A stretch of 64,000 nucleotides of DNA from Lethocerus indicus (taxonomy: Eukaryota > Arthropoda > Insecta > Hemiptera > Belostomatidae): assembly GCA_019843655.1 (NCBI GenBank), contig JACDQD010000011.1:4072604-4136603 (forward strand). Direction: 5' to 3'. The notes beneath the pieces were generated by a model. That model did no database searches. It saw only the letters and a list, made by a program, of their open reading frames with translations, and was not told the origin of the DNA. The stretch's first letter is position 1, and each line of letters begins with the position of its first letter. The translations under genes and the position numbers were made by a program. Positions 22,792 to 34,217 of this stretch are shown here, piece after piece.

Positions 22792-23189
22792 CATACATCA
22801 TCAATCTTGTTTCTCGCCATCTATGCGGTGAATAGCGTACGCATATTCGAATGCCGATAGTACTTTCGGCCCGTAAAATCATATTTACGAATATTGTTAT
22901 AATAGGCTGGATATTGTCAGCGCTATCACTGGGGTGGAAAAAGTCTGCTCAATATTTGCTCAATTTCGTGTGGATTCCGTGTCGCTGGTCCAATTTACCG
23001 CATTCTATTATTACGCTCTGTAGTTTACACAATTTTTATATTTTACAAAATGGGGCTATTTTCAAAATTTCACAATATAAAATATTCCGAACGAGCGATT
23101 TGTGCAAACAATAGTTTTAAATGTGTTTCACAGTTGGAGCGGTCATGCGAACAGGTCGTGGCGCAGATTCCCGAACTTGTCAGGGGTAC
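22792..23189. other. No recognisable gene
   Basis: AT-rich interval between two transposons; nothing recognised. Confidence 0.45.
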
Positions 23190-23201
23190 AAATTGACTTT
23201 T

Positions 23202-23477
23202 AATATACCTGTTTTGTGGTCTGCGAGGGTTGAGCCGGTTCGGTCTTTGCTAGACTGGTTTCGGCTGCTCGCCGTCTTCAGTAGCGGTGTTAGTCACTGT
23301 CAGCACTTTGTACTGTCGTGTACAGTACATGTGAAAGTGACAGTGGAGTGAGGATGCCAAAAACATCCAAAGCGCTGACAGTGACTAACACAGCGCTACT
23401 GAAGATGGCGAGCAGCCGGAACCGGTCTGGCGAAAGACCGAACCAGCGAGAGGAGACAGAAACATGGCGAACCTACA
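23202..23477 (+). mobile_element. Foldback retroposon family A, copy 2
   Basis: Leader (AATATACCTGTTTTGTGGTC), left arm, 59-bp loop and right arm are all present, but the left arm lacks its outer 40 bp or so. The exact 12-bp duplication AAATTGACTTTT flanks it at 23190-23201 and 23478-23489. The loop is in the same orientation as in copies at 158 and 40307. The right arm carries the hammerhead-like motif with GGAA in place of GAAA (agccggaaccggtc), which would disable it. Confidence 0.9.
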
Positions 23478-23648
23478 AAATTGACTTTTGTCGCCGAAGC
23501 AGGGTCAGACCTAGGAGTAGGCAGACGGAGCTCTTCATTTACCTGAACCCGGCCGAATGATGATTTATCGACCCGAGCTCGGAGCCACATCTCCGATAAA
23601 TACGGCGTCGCCGAAGACCAAAGAGCCAAAGAGCTGTCGCATTCTATG

Positions 23649-23768
23649 AGTCAGGGAGGGCACAGATGATAGATCTGGAACTAGCCCACGAGATACCCGG
23701 GTATGATACCGGCCACTCTCTACCCGGACCTCCGGAAACCCTATATTGGACCTCCAATATGTTTCTGA
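23649..23768 (+). repeat. Dispersed repeat D, copy 2
   Basis: Homologous to 17669-17788; see that entry for shared blocks. Confidence 0.75.
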
Positions 23769-24065
23769 ATTACTCAAATAGATATTAGCGCGTAGCCGCA
23801 TTTCACCGTGCTCAAAAATACCTGGTATAATTCCGAAAATAATTTTCATAGCCAGAACGGAAATGGAAGTTGAAGGGAACGGCAGAGGTCATTTAGAGGT
23901 CACAAAATGTTACCGGGCTCGCGTCAGCGCAGTACTTTGGTTCATTGGCGCTCTATAACTGAAATACTAGAGCGTCATGAGTCATAATTAAATTTCGCTT
24001 TAGACACAAATCTATACATCAACAATAATGTTAATTTTATATTATACATTTTGTACTGTAAAATA

Positions 24066-24243
24066 TCGGGTCGGCAACTAAATAATTGCGGATCCTTCCC
24101 GTCTTTGGGTGTGTCCCACCATTATATGTCGTGCATTTTTTGGCACGACGAATATGTTTGAAGATGTAAACATGCGTAAAAACACAAATAACGCCATCTC
24201 CATTCTAGGGACGAAACCCGCAATGACTTAGTTGCCGACCCAA
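24066..24243 (+). mobile_element. Mariner MITE, complete, 178 bp
   Basis: Left terminus TCGGGTCGGCAACTAAATAA then ttgcgga; right terminus ccgcaatgacttagttgccgacccaa. The two are inverted repeats matching at about 23 of 26 positions and are flanked by TA (24064-24065 and 24244-24245). The GGCAACTAAGTxATTGCGG core is a known mariner-family terminal repeat. The interior is non-coding, so it depends on a transposase elsewhere. Truncated relatives: 12345-12435, 14123-14427, 14697-14826, 56183-56240. Confidence 0.85.
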
Positions 24244-24245
24244 TA

Positions 24246-24953
24246 TATCCTATAAATGAAATTGTATTAATGTTAAAAGCGCCGCGTGTTGTGTAAATCC
24301 TTTAAAATTTTTTCCGTTTTGCGGTCCCTCATAATATCAATGGAGGGACAGAATGGCTGAGTACTAATTTGGCGTTTGGATACTACTGAGGATTGAACGG
24401 TAACAATAGTTAAAAATTAAAAGAAAAATTACCGCCGCGACATTTTCCGTATCGGATGGTCCTCGTGCGTCCACAGGTCGTTGTACCTTCGGCGCCCTTA
24501 ACAAGGGCAAGAGATGTCCCCCGTAAGGAGGGTGGAGGAGGAGAAAGGGGGACGTCAAGGCCTCGGACAATGATAAATGGGGCTTTCAGAAAGATGACCC
24601 ACCGCCACCAAGAGGCGGCCACACGCACGAAAAAAAAGAAAAAGAAACGAGGGAAATAAGAAAAATGGATTTAATTTTCCTCACCCCGAATGCCCGGGGC
24701 CGGGGACAATTATGTGTTATCGGTGGAAGCCCGGTGCTCCCTACTCAATTCAATTACCGGTGCCGCCCTCCCCAATGTCTCTCCACAATTTATATTACCG
24801 AAAATACGACAGTGTTGGACACAATATAAGTAAGAGGATGGTGGATAAATTATTAATAATAAAAAATTTCTAAAATATTAATTGAAGTAAAATAAAAACT
24901 GAATTTTGAACAATCGGATCTATACCATCAGATTAACTAAACTGTATAGATTA
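24246..24953. other. No recognisable gene
   Basis: Short frames only; a GA/GGA-rich patch at 24526-24560 and an A-rich patch at 24632-24650. Confidence 0.45.
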
Positions 24954-24966
24954 GTGAACATTTATT

Positions 24967-25268
24967 AGTATAACATACCGGTTTTGTGGTCTGCGAGGGG
25001 TTGGAATACCTTAGGTTTGTCGTGTTTCTGTCTCCTCTCGCCGGTTCGGTCTTTCGCTAGACCGGTTTCGGCCGGTCGCCATCTTCAGTAGCGGTGTCGG
25101 TCACTGTCGGCACTTTGGATGTTTTTTGGGCATCCTCACTGCACTGTCACTTTCACATGTACTGTACATGACAGTACAAAGTGCTAACAGTGACTAACAC
25201 AGCGCTACTGAAGATGGCGAGCAGCCGAAACCGGAAAGACCAAACCGGCGAGACACCACAAACCTACG
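24967..25268 (+). mobile_element. Foldback retroposon family A, copy 3 (inverted loop)
   Basis: Leader at 24975-25005, left arm to 25116, loop 25117-25177, right arm from 25178. The 13-bp duplication GTGAACATTTATT flanks it at 24954-24966 and 25269-25281. The 61-bp loop is the reverse complement of the loop in copy 40307 at 59 of 61 positions, while the leader remains on the same side. The right arm has lost part of its tip (ctagcaa missing between ccgg and aagacc). Confidence 0.9.
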
Positions 25269-25281
25269 GTGAACATTTATT

Positions 25282-25849
25282 GTATATGCGGCTCCATACC
25301 CACAATTTTTTTAAAAAAGGACATTTGATATTTCAGAGGCAGTAGAGATCCAAAAAACAACTATTTTGGATACAATATAAATGGAGGATTAACGACACCC
25401 CACCTTGAGGTAATCTTCGGTCGGACCCTGATGACGGTACCGTTTAAGAGTTCCAAAACGTCGGAAGCCTTTCTTTCCACAGTATTAGACGGTCCCTAAG
25501 TATTAATTTCTATTACCCATCAGGAATGATATCTACATTTGCTCCAGACGCCATATTTTCTCAACTGAAATCTGTTTCAAAGTAAAAAGATATACCTTTT
25601 CCTCGCGTTTGAACACATCCTGGGTTTTGTTTACGAGCTTTCGGATTACCTGGATGTAAAGTGTTTTCTAGCCTTCTGGCTTTTTGGGCGGTGTGTGGGG
25701 GGGGGTGGAAGGTTCTCGCGTGCCACAGCACAAAACACAAACAAAGCCACACACTCGAGGGGCGATTCGTTATTCTTCACGGCTTTTAAAATCCCCGTTC
25801 GCGTTATGCTAACTATTTCCTCTTCGAGCAGAGACGAATTGACTTTACC

Positions 25850-25851
<2 letters not shown>
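25282..25851. other. No recognisable gene
   Basis: Short frames, a G-run at about 25699-25706; nothing recognised. Confidence 0.45.

Positions 25852-25891
<40 letters not shown>
25852..25891 (+). repeat. (TG)20 microsatellite
   Basis: Perfect TG tract of 40 bp, the longest dinucleotide array in the window after the GA tract at 18.8 kb. Confidence 0.95.
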
Positions 25892-25892
<1 letters not shown>

Positions 25893-26328
25893 CCGTGCCA
25901 CAAAATGAAATATGCCCGACGTCAAGGCTCGAGGGACGGTCCCATTTAGCCCCCGGTTCGGGGCTACTTATCTCAACCTAGGTCGGCTAACACTTTTGAC
26001 TAATTGAAGAATCGCGTTCTTCTCTACCCTCCGTTCTTGTTTTATTATTAATTTCAAAATTTCCCCGCCCTTCCAATTACGTGGCGTTCGGCCCGCGCCA
26101 GTTTTCTGGTACCCGATTATGGTTTCTGATCGGCGGACAAATTAGAAACAGAAAAATAATTTTTCCGCCGCGATATTTCCAACAGTCAGAATCTTGGGTT
26201 ATAACTCACAGTTAAATATCTGACTTTCGTTACAGTAAAATTTACGCTTTTTCAACGGATCAGCTGTATCAGTTATAATAAATATCTCTAGGGTATCGAG
26301 TACTCTAACTCGTAGGGCCTCTGGGACC
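25892..26328. other. No recognisable gene
   Basis: Nothing recognised before the poly-A end of the reverse-oriented LINE. Confidence 0.45.
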
Positions 26329-26752
26329 TTTTTTTTCACCTTTTATTTTTTCTGTACAATCAATTATAGCATAATTATGTGTACAAGTGTTGAGCGTATG
26401 TTTCTCGCTTGAATGACTCGCTGAATAGAGACCATCCAATGATGGATGGCACTTTTCACACACGAATGGTTTACGGCTTCGGACCAAGGATGGTTAAGTG
26501 GATTGGGATGAGGAGAAAGGCGGGAGTGGAACTTCGGGAACCGGGATTTTGCGACTTCGTCCACTGTCGGTATGTTGAGGTCATTATGGATTGTGCGGTT
26601 AGAAACATACCGGGGAGAATTAAGGACGGTAGGAAGGACTTTTGACTGGAATCTCTGGATGCGGGCGATGTTGGATTTCTTGGCGGAACGCCATAGTTCT
26701 ATTCCGTAAGTCCGTGTCGGTTTTAATTTGCATTTGTATATTGTCAGTTTGT
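26329..26752 (-). mobile_element. Jockey-type LINE, 5'-truncated, C-terminal region
   Basis: Reading the minus strand from 26752: LTIYKCKLKPTRTYGIELWR, then SAKKSNIARIQRFQSKVLPT, then VLN...RYVSNRTIHNDLNIPT and VDEVAKSR. The TYGI-x-LW, IQRFQSK and H/N-DLNIPT boxes are the conserved region downstream of the reverse transcriptase in Jockey-clade non-LTR retrotransposons. The 3' end (tgctataattgattgtac, then an A-rich tail at 26329-26350) is shared with copies at 35701 and 42690, so the terminus is genuine. 5'-truncated, hence dead on arrival. It carries frameshifts. Confidence 0.8.
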
Positions 26753-26804
26753 TGTCAGATTGATATTGATATTTACCCTCTTAGCAATAGAACAATATTT
26801 CACT

Positions 26805-26850
26805 GCAAGTGGAACTAGTAACAAATAGAGCATAATGAAGGTGAATCTTT
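26805..26850 (-). mobile_element. LINE 3'-UTR fragment
   Basis: On the minus strand, ACCTTCATTATGCTCTATTTG followed by ttactagttccac aligns with the 3'-UTR pieces at 10425-10560 and 16575-16640. Short and diverged. Confidence 0.35.
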
Positions 26851-27424
26851 TAGAATACTAAAAGGTTGTTAGTAGGCAGCGATTCGAAGTCATTGTTCGT
26901 CAAGCATTCGAAGCGATATCATCGCAATATTATTATTAAAAAATCGTACCACCGACGAGGCCTACGCGCCCAGAGTCATTTCCGAAGAACAATGCCGAAG
27001 GCGCGTATAATGACGGACGGATAGATCTTATAATGTTTAAATAGGCCTCATCACACCGGACCGTATCGCACGGTATACGTCGACACCCTAATAATTAATT
27101 ATATTATTAATAATCGGGGGACAATGGGCGCCCCCCCCCCCCACGTGGGAGACCTCTCCATAGCGGACAATATATGTGTCGAAATCATGTCGGACTTTCA
27201 CTTCTAAAACCTCCACACAAAAGACGGCTGGAAATTAAGCCGAATTGAAATTTTAATCAATCAATTTCTCCATCCCTAACCTTATAATATCGCCTTGAAA
27301 TATGTACTATAAAAATAGACTACTTACAGCCCTCAGTTAGATTATCAGAAAAATTACGAAATTCAGAGTGAAACTATTTCAAAATTGTTATACTTCACAT
27401 ATTTCTTGCGATATTTGATCTCCG
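26851..27424. other. No recognisable gene; 12-base C run
   Basis: AT-rich, with a C run at 27131-27142 directly before acgtggg. Nothing else recognised. Confidence 0.45.
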
Positions 27425-27460
27425 CACACGTGTTTCGGCTTCTCGCCATCGCCAGTGGCC
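27425..27460 (-). ncRNA. Hammerhead-like motif, single (degenerate)
   Basis: Minus strand: CTGGCGA, tggc-gagaa-gcc, GAAA, CACGTG. Same architecture as the family A arm motif, but the invariant A of CTGANGA is G, so catalysis would not be expected. The palindrome after GAAA (cacgtg) is retained. Confidence 0.3.
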
Positions 27461-28050
27461 CTGAGAATATCTCTCGTGAAATTACGGATTAAACGACCGG
27501 TAAAATAGGATCATTATAGTTTTCTCCATCATTCTCGGTTAAGATTATGACGATGGGGGAGATCTGAAATTTGAAAATGGAAACGCGTACGTTAAATGTG
27601 AGGGTTTGGGGTGGGGGGGGGGTTTGGAAAAGGGCTCGATCAAAGTCAAAGGGGGAACAATTCGTCCCTAGCTGAATATTTAAATCCGTGTAAGGGCCCA
27701 CCGAGGCGCCCCGGAAGCCGGCAAATTTGCACAAACTGGGACATACTCGCGGCACTAAACAAATTTAGAACAAGGCCCCCCCCCTTAATTAACTCGGACC
27801 AAAAATATTAACTAATTCTCTCTCTCTCTCTCTATCTCTCGGTGCAGGACTTTATCTCGGGTAAAAATTTCAAATTAAAACCGGGACAGTGAAATCCACT
27901 CCAAAGTGGGCAATTACAGTTTACTTTGTACTTGTGTCATACATTTTTTCAACTCATCATATCGTGAATATAAATACTGGATAGCATTAAATTGGTTGTG
28001 TCGCTCTTGAGCAAACGCGCTTATAATTTTTTCGATTCGGTCTCACGCCG
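27461..28050. other. No recognisable gene; CT microsatellite
   Basis: CT tract at 27817-27840 and G-rich patch at 27600-27625. Nothing else recognised. Confidence 0.45.
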
Positions 28051-28085
28051 GAACCGTTTCGGCTCCTCGCCACCTTCAGTAGCGT
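28051..28085 (-). ncRNA. Hammerhead-like motif, single (degenerate)
   Basis: Minus strand: gcta CTGAAGG tggc-gagga-gcc GAAA cggttcc. The last A of the box is G here. The gcta before the box is preserved. Confidence 0.3.
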
Positions 28086-29562
28086 TCCGAACATCCATAT
28101 GAAATAGAATTTAAAGTCCAAGAAATGTTTAAGTCTAGTAATATGGAACAGAAATTTGAATTGTCCAAGAATTGACCCTCTACCTCCACCGTACACAAAA
28201 TGTAATTATTTCATTTACAGATTGTTAAAAGTGACGTGAGATCGTTTCAAATTATATGTTTGAGGTAATGGAGTAAACCCGAGTGTGTTTATCTTCAGTT
28301 GAAATAACCCGTCCCTTTAGCACGTGAGGAATGAAGACGGTCCGTTGTGGACGTCCAAACGCCAAAGTAATTGCCCGCCGCGACCGTGAAAAACTTTATG
28401 ACTCGCTATTTTAGCGGTCCAATATATATTTTTATGGTCTCCTCCGACCGTAAAACATTAGGCCGGGTCCCTGACAGAAGGCAATAACCGGCAGGGGCCC
28501 GCTTAATTGCTCGGAAACAATTAAAACGCCATAGAGTCGAGGCCGGGGGTAAAATTGACGCGATGCATCATCAGCGTCATCACGACGGCGAACAGCGGAA
28601 ACCGGTCTAGCAATAGACGATTTTTTTCGTATCTCGTTTCAGTGAAAGTTTCGCTCCCAACGCGCCCCGAACCGAATCGTTTCCTCTTCATCCCGGCCTT
28701 ATTCCTGCCCGCCGCTTTCTCCTCGTGAATCGACATGGGAATTACATACTACAGTAGGGATGTTCGACATATTTTGTGAGGCCGAAATTTGATTCCGTCT
28801 GTTGTAAAAAAAAATGCTTATAATTTTGTTTTGTACCGAAAAGTTATTTGAAAGACGCGAGGCGGCACTGAGAAGTTATTTGCCTTTCCGAAGTCGTTCC
28901 CCGGGGGGAAGAAACCCCACAGTGTTTATTGGAGTGGCGCCCGGTTTATGGAAACCGACCGACAGGGGGTGAGAAGAGCGTATAATATTTTTGTTCGGGA
29001 AAGCGAGAACATATAATTTCTAATATTGAGCCCCAGCGCCTGGTTCCAAACCCCCGAAACCCGGGACTTTGCCCCCTGCTTAACTGGTCCCAAGCACGCA
29101 GATCTCTGAAATATAGACCTTAAATGCGATCAGGAAGGATTAGAGCGGTGCTGCGGCTAGATTTAGATAGAGGGCCGGCCGCCAGAAGAGCGGCTTTATC
29201 GCATGAATTTGTATCCGCCGAAAACACATTTTCGGAGTTTAATACCTTTTGGAAAATTTACGACCCCACCCCCCCCTCCCACAACCCGGCTAAATTGCGG
29301 TACTCCCGCTGTGCAATTTGAATGGAATTTTCATGATCCATTTCGGGGCCATTCCTGTGGTCCATTTTCCTCGGGGTTAAGTACCCGGCCACATAAATAG
29401 TAATGTTGGAATTAACAATTCCAGATATCAGTTGGGGTTAAATAATAGCGTAATATTTTTAATTAACAACGTTGCATTCATTTCAGCGTAGAAAGAAATG
29501 ATTTTCAAGAAACGGTCATGAAAAATGTCATCCTGGGGAGTACTAGAAACTTCCAAGTATTA
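28086..29562. other. No recognisable gene; solo family A arm tip
   Basis: 28588-28622 (acggcgaacagcggaaaccg, then gtctagcaa) is a solo right-arm tip of family A. The rest is without recognisable coding or repeat content. Confidence 0.4.
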
Positions 29563-29710
29563 TTGGTAACCAAAAGTAATCGACAGTTTTAACTTTGTAA
29601 TTCATTTTATTTTGCTACTCTCTGCCACTTTTCCTGCAAACTTTCGATTCCCCTCTTGAAGAACTCCTCAAGACCAAAATACATCTTATCAAATTACTTT
29701 CGGCTACACT
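29563..29710 (-). mobile_element. Mariner family with transposase 3' remnant, copy 1
   Basis: Flanked by TA. Termini ggtaaccaaaagtaatcga and ttactttcggctacact correspond to the better-kept pair at 34218-34424. Inside, the minus strand encodes EEFFKRGIESLQEKWQRV, the last conserved part of a mariner transposase (family pattern G-I-x-x-L-P-x-x-W-x-x-V). The final residues and stop are deleted relative to the other copy. Confidence 0.7.
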
Positions 29711-30252
29711 TAATATATACAGATTATAATTTCACAAAGTAATAATTGTGGCCTATAATTTTAGTTTTGACTATTCACCATCAATCATCATTTCAGCGTA
29801 CAAAAATGACTAGAATATTCTAGTTTTTTCTGTAGTATGGATCACAAAATCAGACCGGTTTCACTCTCGTCTCTCTGTCTCGCCCCGCGTATATACAGGA
29901 TATAATTATACAAAAGTACAAATATATGATTACGGTACAAAATTTGCAGCCCGCATAATTCAGTGATCTCATTGGAATACAATAGGGGAGGCAGTGTCAT
30001 TATCCAGTCCTCCAATACAAGTTCAAACGATGTTAAGGGTCAATTCAATGTAAAATTTTTCATATTGGCCCTGCAAAGTGCAATTTAAGAATGAGATTGT
30101 TATCGTTCTCCGGTTTGTCATTTATAATTTGTACCGTCTCGTTCGAATAATTAATTTTCGGATTTATTTTACAACGAACTCGATAGGGGTAGGTAAAATA
30201 ATGAGATTTGAGGTATTCCACAACCCCAATTTCTAATTTTTCTTCTACTTTT
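29711..30252. other. No recognisable gene
   Basis: AT-rich; nothing recognised. Confidence 0.45.
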
Positions 30253-30285
30253 GACCTGTTTCGGCTTTGTGCCATCGCCATCAAG
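30253..30285 (-). ncRNA. Hammerhead-like motif, single (degenerate)
   Basis: Minus strand: TTGATGGCGATGGC acaaa GCC GAAA CAGGTC. It has the stem and GAAA but a changed first box. A relic of the same module. Confidence 0.25.
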
Positions 30286-31432
30286 TCTCTATTCTTCCAT
30301 CACGAATTACAATTACGAATTTCCTGCACGGCAACCTTAATTCGGGACTTGACGACGGCGTACTTCAAAGCTCGACCTCCTCAGGACAAATCCGCATATC
30401 AGGAGCTTGGAACTTGCGGAATTAATTGGACCGCATTAGCGCTACTTTCGGATAATGCTCTTAGCAGAAGTCCGTACTCGGGAGATAAATAATTGGCCGG
30501 GAATACAGCGGGCAGCGCTAAGTACGCGACCCGGCTTAGCGGGACCGCTAAGTCCTCCTCCTTCCTTCACTAAGTTCCTGGCAAAATCGGTTGAAAATAC
30601 GCAGTATCCAGTTTTACAATACTCCTTAAAATGGCTCGATTCCGAAACATTGGGTCCGACTTAGGACCTGAAAGACAGAAGGTTTTCCAACTTGTTCAGT
30701 GGAGGGCCAGAAAGCAATTATTGTCCAAAAGATATATAAATTTCAGAACTTTAAAAACCAAAAATGAACGCTTTTAACACCGGAAATCTATGATTTCTAG
30801 AAACTGAACTTTAAGCTCGAGTAATCGGCAAAATGCTACCGAATCGGTAACTGCAGGAGTGAATTTTTATTCAGGAAATATTCGCAGTTAAAACACGAAT
30901 AATAATATAATTCGGCTTCACTCGTCGGATAAACTTTCTCTGCCCCCCCGACTTTCACAATTGCAATATATAATGTTAACGTCTGAACCGAGTCCTTTGC
31001 CACCCGCCAGGAACTTCCCAGAAAATAATAAGTGCCGAAAACAAAAAAACAAAGTTCGGTATCGCCTTGCCGAAGTTTGTCCATCGCGTTTCCCCTTGTG
31101 TGAAACCCTGCAGGCTGCGATATGCCGCTTTCCCGTAATGGGGGCGGCCGTATTAAAGTGAAACCGACGTTTAGTGACCGCCGGCCATTAAATTATCCGG
31201 GTCGATAGGCGGGATAGCGCCGGGTAAGTAACTCGCTCCTACCTGTTACTTAACCGCTCGTCCGTATAATCGGTTATGACGCGTACTGAATGCGACAGTG
31301 TCGCTTCAAATAAAAGCGCTGAAATTGTTTAACTTTTAATATATTACATCAGTAAAAATGTTAAGAGCGCGATAAGAAGCTTCGTCCAGAAAATACCTCG
31401 GACTAATTACAGTAATGCGGTATTACGAATAT
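30286..31432. other. No recognisable gene
   Basis: Open frames to about 94 codons without recognisable domains. Confidence 0.45.
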
Positions 31433-31650
31433 TGACGTCATCAGTTGTGACGTCACGACACTATGCCGTGGGTGGGTGGCGGGGGCGGGTGGTACGCACA
31501 GTGCCGGCTTAAAGTGGCACTGCGCGGCATCTACCAGCCACCGACGGTACTGTGAGCTTTTCCCGCCCCTGGTTCCGTGCGCAGATGCGCGTATATAAAA
31601 AGACCGCTTTAAAGGCAGTAATGAACGCTAAAAACGCGTCCGGAAGACAT
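31433..31650 (+). promoter_or_regulatory. Candidate RNA polymerase II promoter
   Basis: Two CRE palindromes TGACGTCA at 31433-31440 and 31448-31455, a GC box (gggggcggg, about 31480-31488), a TATA box TATATAAAA at 31592-31600, and an initiator-like GCAGTA with A+1 at 31617, 25 bp downstream of the TATA start. AGACA at 31645-31649 lies at about +29, where the arthropod DPE (RGWYV) belongs. Each motif is weak alone; the spacing together is convincing. Downstream, a 12-codon ATG frame begins at 31621, but I could not find the gene it would serve. A family A arm fragment interrupts at 31711. Confidence 0.5.
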
Positions 31651-31710
31651 CAACCGTGACCACGGCAGTGATATCTGACAAAGCGACGCGCTATATTTTG
31701 CGAGTGGGAG

Positions 31711-31760
31711 AAACCGGTCTAGCAAGAGACCGAAATGGCGAGCGGCGACAGATCACAAGA
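31711..31760 (+). repeat. Solo right-arm fragment of foldback family A
   Basis: gaaaccggtctagcaagaga then ccgaa and ggcgag(c)ggcgacag match the outer right arm. Other parts are absent. Confidence 0.55.
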
Positions 31761-32502
31761 ACGACGGTTTTCGGTCTTTTAAATATAGGAAACGAATAAA
31801 AAAATGTTTCGAAACTAAGGTTTTTTTTCATTTGCTCCCTACTTAGTGTTGCCCCCTCCCTCTTCGGTCGGGCTGTGTTTACCCTGGGACTTCAGGTAGA
31901 GACGGCAGTCTGACCGGAAAATCGTTTTTTTTTTTCTCAATTTCGCCCAGAATTGACACCGTGAAATTCGGCAATACCGACCCCGACGGAAAACCAAGGT
32001 AGGGATTAGAGGAGGCGGAGAGGGAGATATCCCCCGGCCGGAGGCGCCCCCCCCCCCATTAAATAATAGGCCCGGTTATCCCGCCCGGGAGTTTTATCTA
32101 GCGGAAAAATCCCGGAGCTTCCTATTTTATTGCGAGGGCGATGCCCCACCGGGTCGGTTGTGGGGGCAATTTTGAGCCTAAGACCCCAGAGGGCTTAAGT
32201 CGAAGGGAGAGTGACGTGAAAAGCTTAGGGAAGCGGCGTGAAATTCGACACGGATATTGAGTAGAAACGTTTATCATTGTCATGGGAAAACGTCTGTGAT
32301 TTTGTTCGTGATGCTCGGTTCTTGCACGGTTCTAAGCGTATTTATTGAATTTTTTTTTCAACGTGAAAAAGGATATCTTTATTTGGTCGGGCTTCGGCGG
32401 TACATAACAACCTGGGTAACTTGTAACTCTATATACATATAAATTTTTACATCCAGAAATACGTATAATTATAAAAAACAATAAAAATTTAATATCAGTT
32501 TA
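31761..32502. other. No recognisable gene; C run
   Basis: C run of 11 at about 32047-32057. Short frames only. Confidence 0.45.
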
Positions 32503-32822
32503 AGATTCCTGTTTTGTGGTCTGCGAGGGTTTGGAATAGATTTTTTGTGTTTCTGTCTCTCTCGCTGGTTTGGTCTTTTGCTAGACCGGTTTCGGCTGCT
32601 CGCCGCCTTCAGTAGCGGTGTTAGTCACGACTGGAACTTTGGATGTTTTTCCGTATTTGCACTTTGTACTTGTACTGTACAAGTGACAGTGCAGTGAGGA
32701 TGCCCGTAAAACATCCAAAGTGCCAATAGTGACCAATACTGCTACTGAAGGTGGCGAGCAACCGAAACCGGTCTAGCAAAAGACCAAACCAACATGAGGA
32801 GACAGAAACACAAAAAATCTCC
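32503..32822 (+). mobile_element. Foldback retroposon family A, copy 4
   Basis: Leader, left arm (hammerhead-like motif on the minus strand), loop and right arm (motif on the plus strand) are all present. Unlike the others, the loop carries ggatgttttt on the left and aaaacatcc on the right, so the foldback extends further into the centre. I could not find a clean target-site duplication; ttaatat/ttaatga on the two sides is only a partial match. Confidence 0.85.
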
Positions 32823-34215
32823 GTTAATGATATGACTTACTAGTATGAAATTATGGTAATGAAATATAACTATGGGGTTCCAACTAGATTATAAATTTGA
32901 CATCTTTTAAAGGGTGCCAATGTTTATTTTATACCTGTAATTCGGTTAATATATATTATTTATTTTACTTATACAATCGGGACATATATAGAGCTATTTT
33001 TCATACGATGCCTCTTAGATGTTGGATAATTGATCGTTATTTTGTATGCGCATATATTCGGTAATGTATGTACCAGTTTTTGTGGGCTGCGGTACACGTC
33101 CCCATCCCGAATACTGGGAGATGCAAGTTGAAGAAGATGAATAATGTCCGCTGTAATTCGGTTAACAAGTTCGGGCACTTCGTAACAAGTTGAGCAGGCG
33201 GTGAACTCGGACTTAGTCTAATTGTCGCGGGCCCAATGCCCTTGCGCAGGGCTTTCCTTATCTCATCTCCTCATAATTCACGGGAAACTTCACGTCGGGA
33301 AATACGGTCGGAGGTCCTCCCGCAATTTCTGCATCTCCGCCAAACGCGGTTTACTAAAATATGCGATATTTAAGTACGCTAACGATACAACATTAGCGTG
33401 ATCGGGAATAGGATTGTTTCGGGCCGATGTTGGTTCATCGAACGAGTGCCACAATTTCATTCGTGTAAAGGAAAAGAATACAAAGCGCTGAAGCGTTTTC
33501 CCTTCAGCTTTTCCGACAAGGTCTGTGTCAATAGAGGGTTTTCAAGTGGGACAACACCCCAATCCAAAAAATCCCGGAACAGCAGGGTGTCGACCCCTGC
33601 ACGCCGTGCGTCTAAGTATATCACTTAAGTAATCTAATTTATAATTGAAATTACGGGCAACGGGTAAAGATGATGTCGGGCTGTGATAGAAAGCGAACAT
33701 TCGCCACCGGCCGAGTCATTAGAGCGTCCCTAAGCCCCACAACAGCGCCGCAACTTCGGGGCCGCCGGCACTTTTAATGACGTTCGGCACTTCGCGTGTT
33801 AGTTTCGTCTGCCGCCGTGGTGGCAACGTGCCGTACGCGGCAACGCCGAAGTTTGCCCTGCCGTCGGATAACTGAGTTAACGATCGCCGGGCGAAATGTT
33901 ATTGAATAAAGCGCGTCAAGTCCCTGACTTCGGGGGGGGGGATTAACACGTAACCCCCGCCAACGCCCTCGCGACTGGCCGGCAGTTCGGCAAAATTGGA
34001 ACCTCCAATTAAGTGCAGATACGATTTTATAAAAGGGCCGAAAGTTCACGACAGACCGACCCTGGATGCGCCATACTTTGTTTCATCACGTAATATCTCA
34101 ATTATCCTCGCTCGTACAACGTCGGGCTGACTTGAATTATCCTCGCGTCGAACATTGTCCATGTTCATTAATATTAGTACACTCCTCTAGATCTAGGTGG
34201 AACCTATCGATATAT
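32823..34215. other. No recognisable gene; CpG-rich patch
   Basis: 33690-33990 is CpG-rich with a G run at 33931-33939. Frames up to 91 codons overlap on both strands and show no domain. Nothing else recognised. Confidence 0.45.
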
Positions 34216-34217
34216 TA

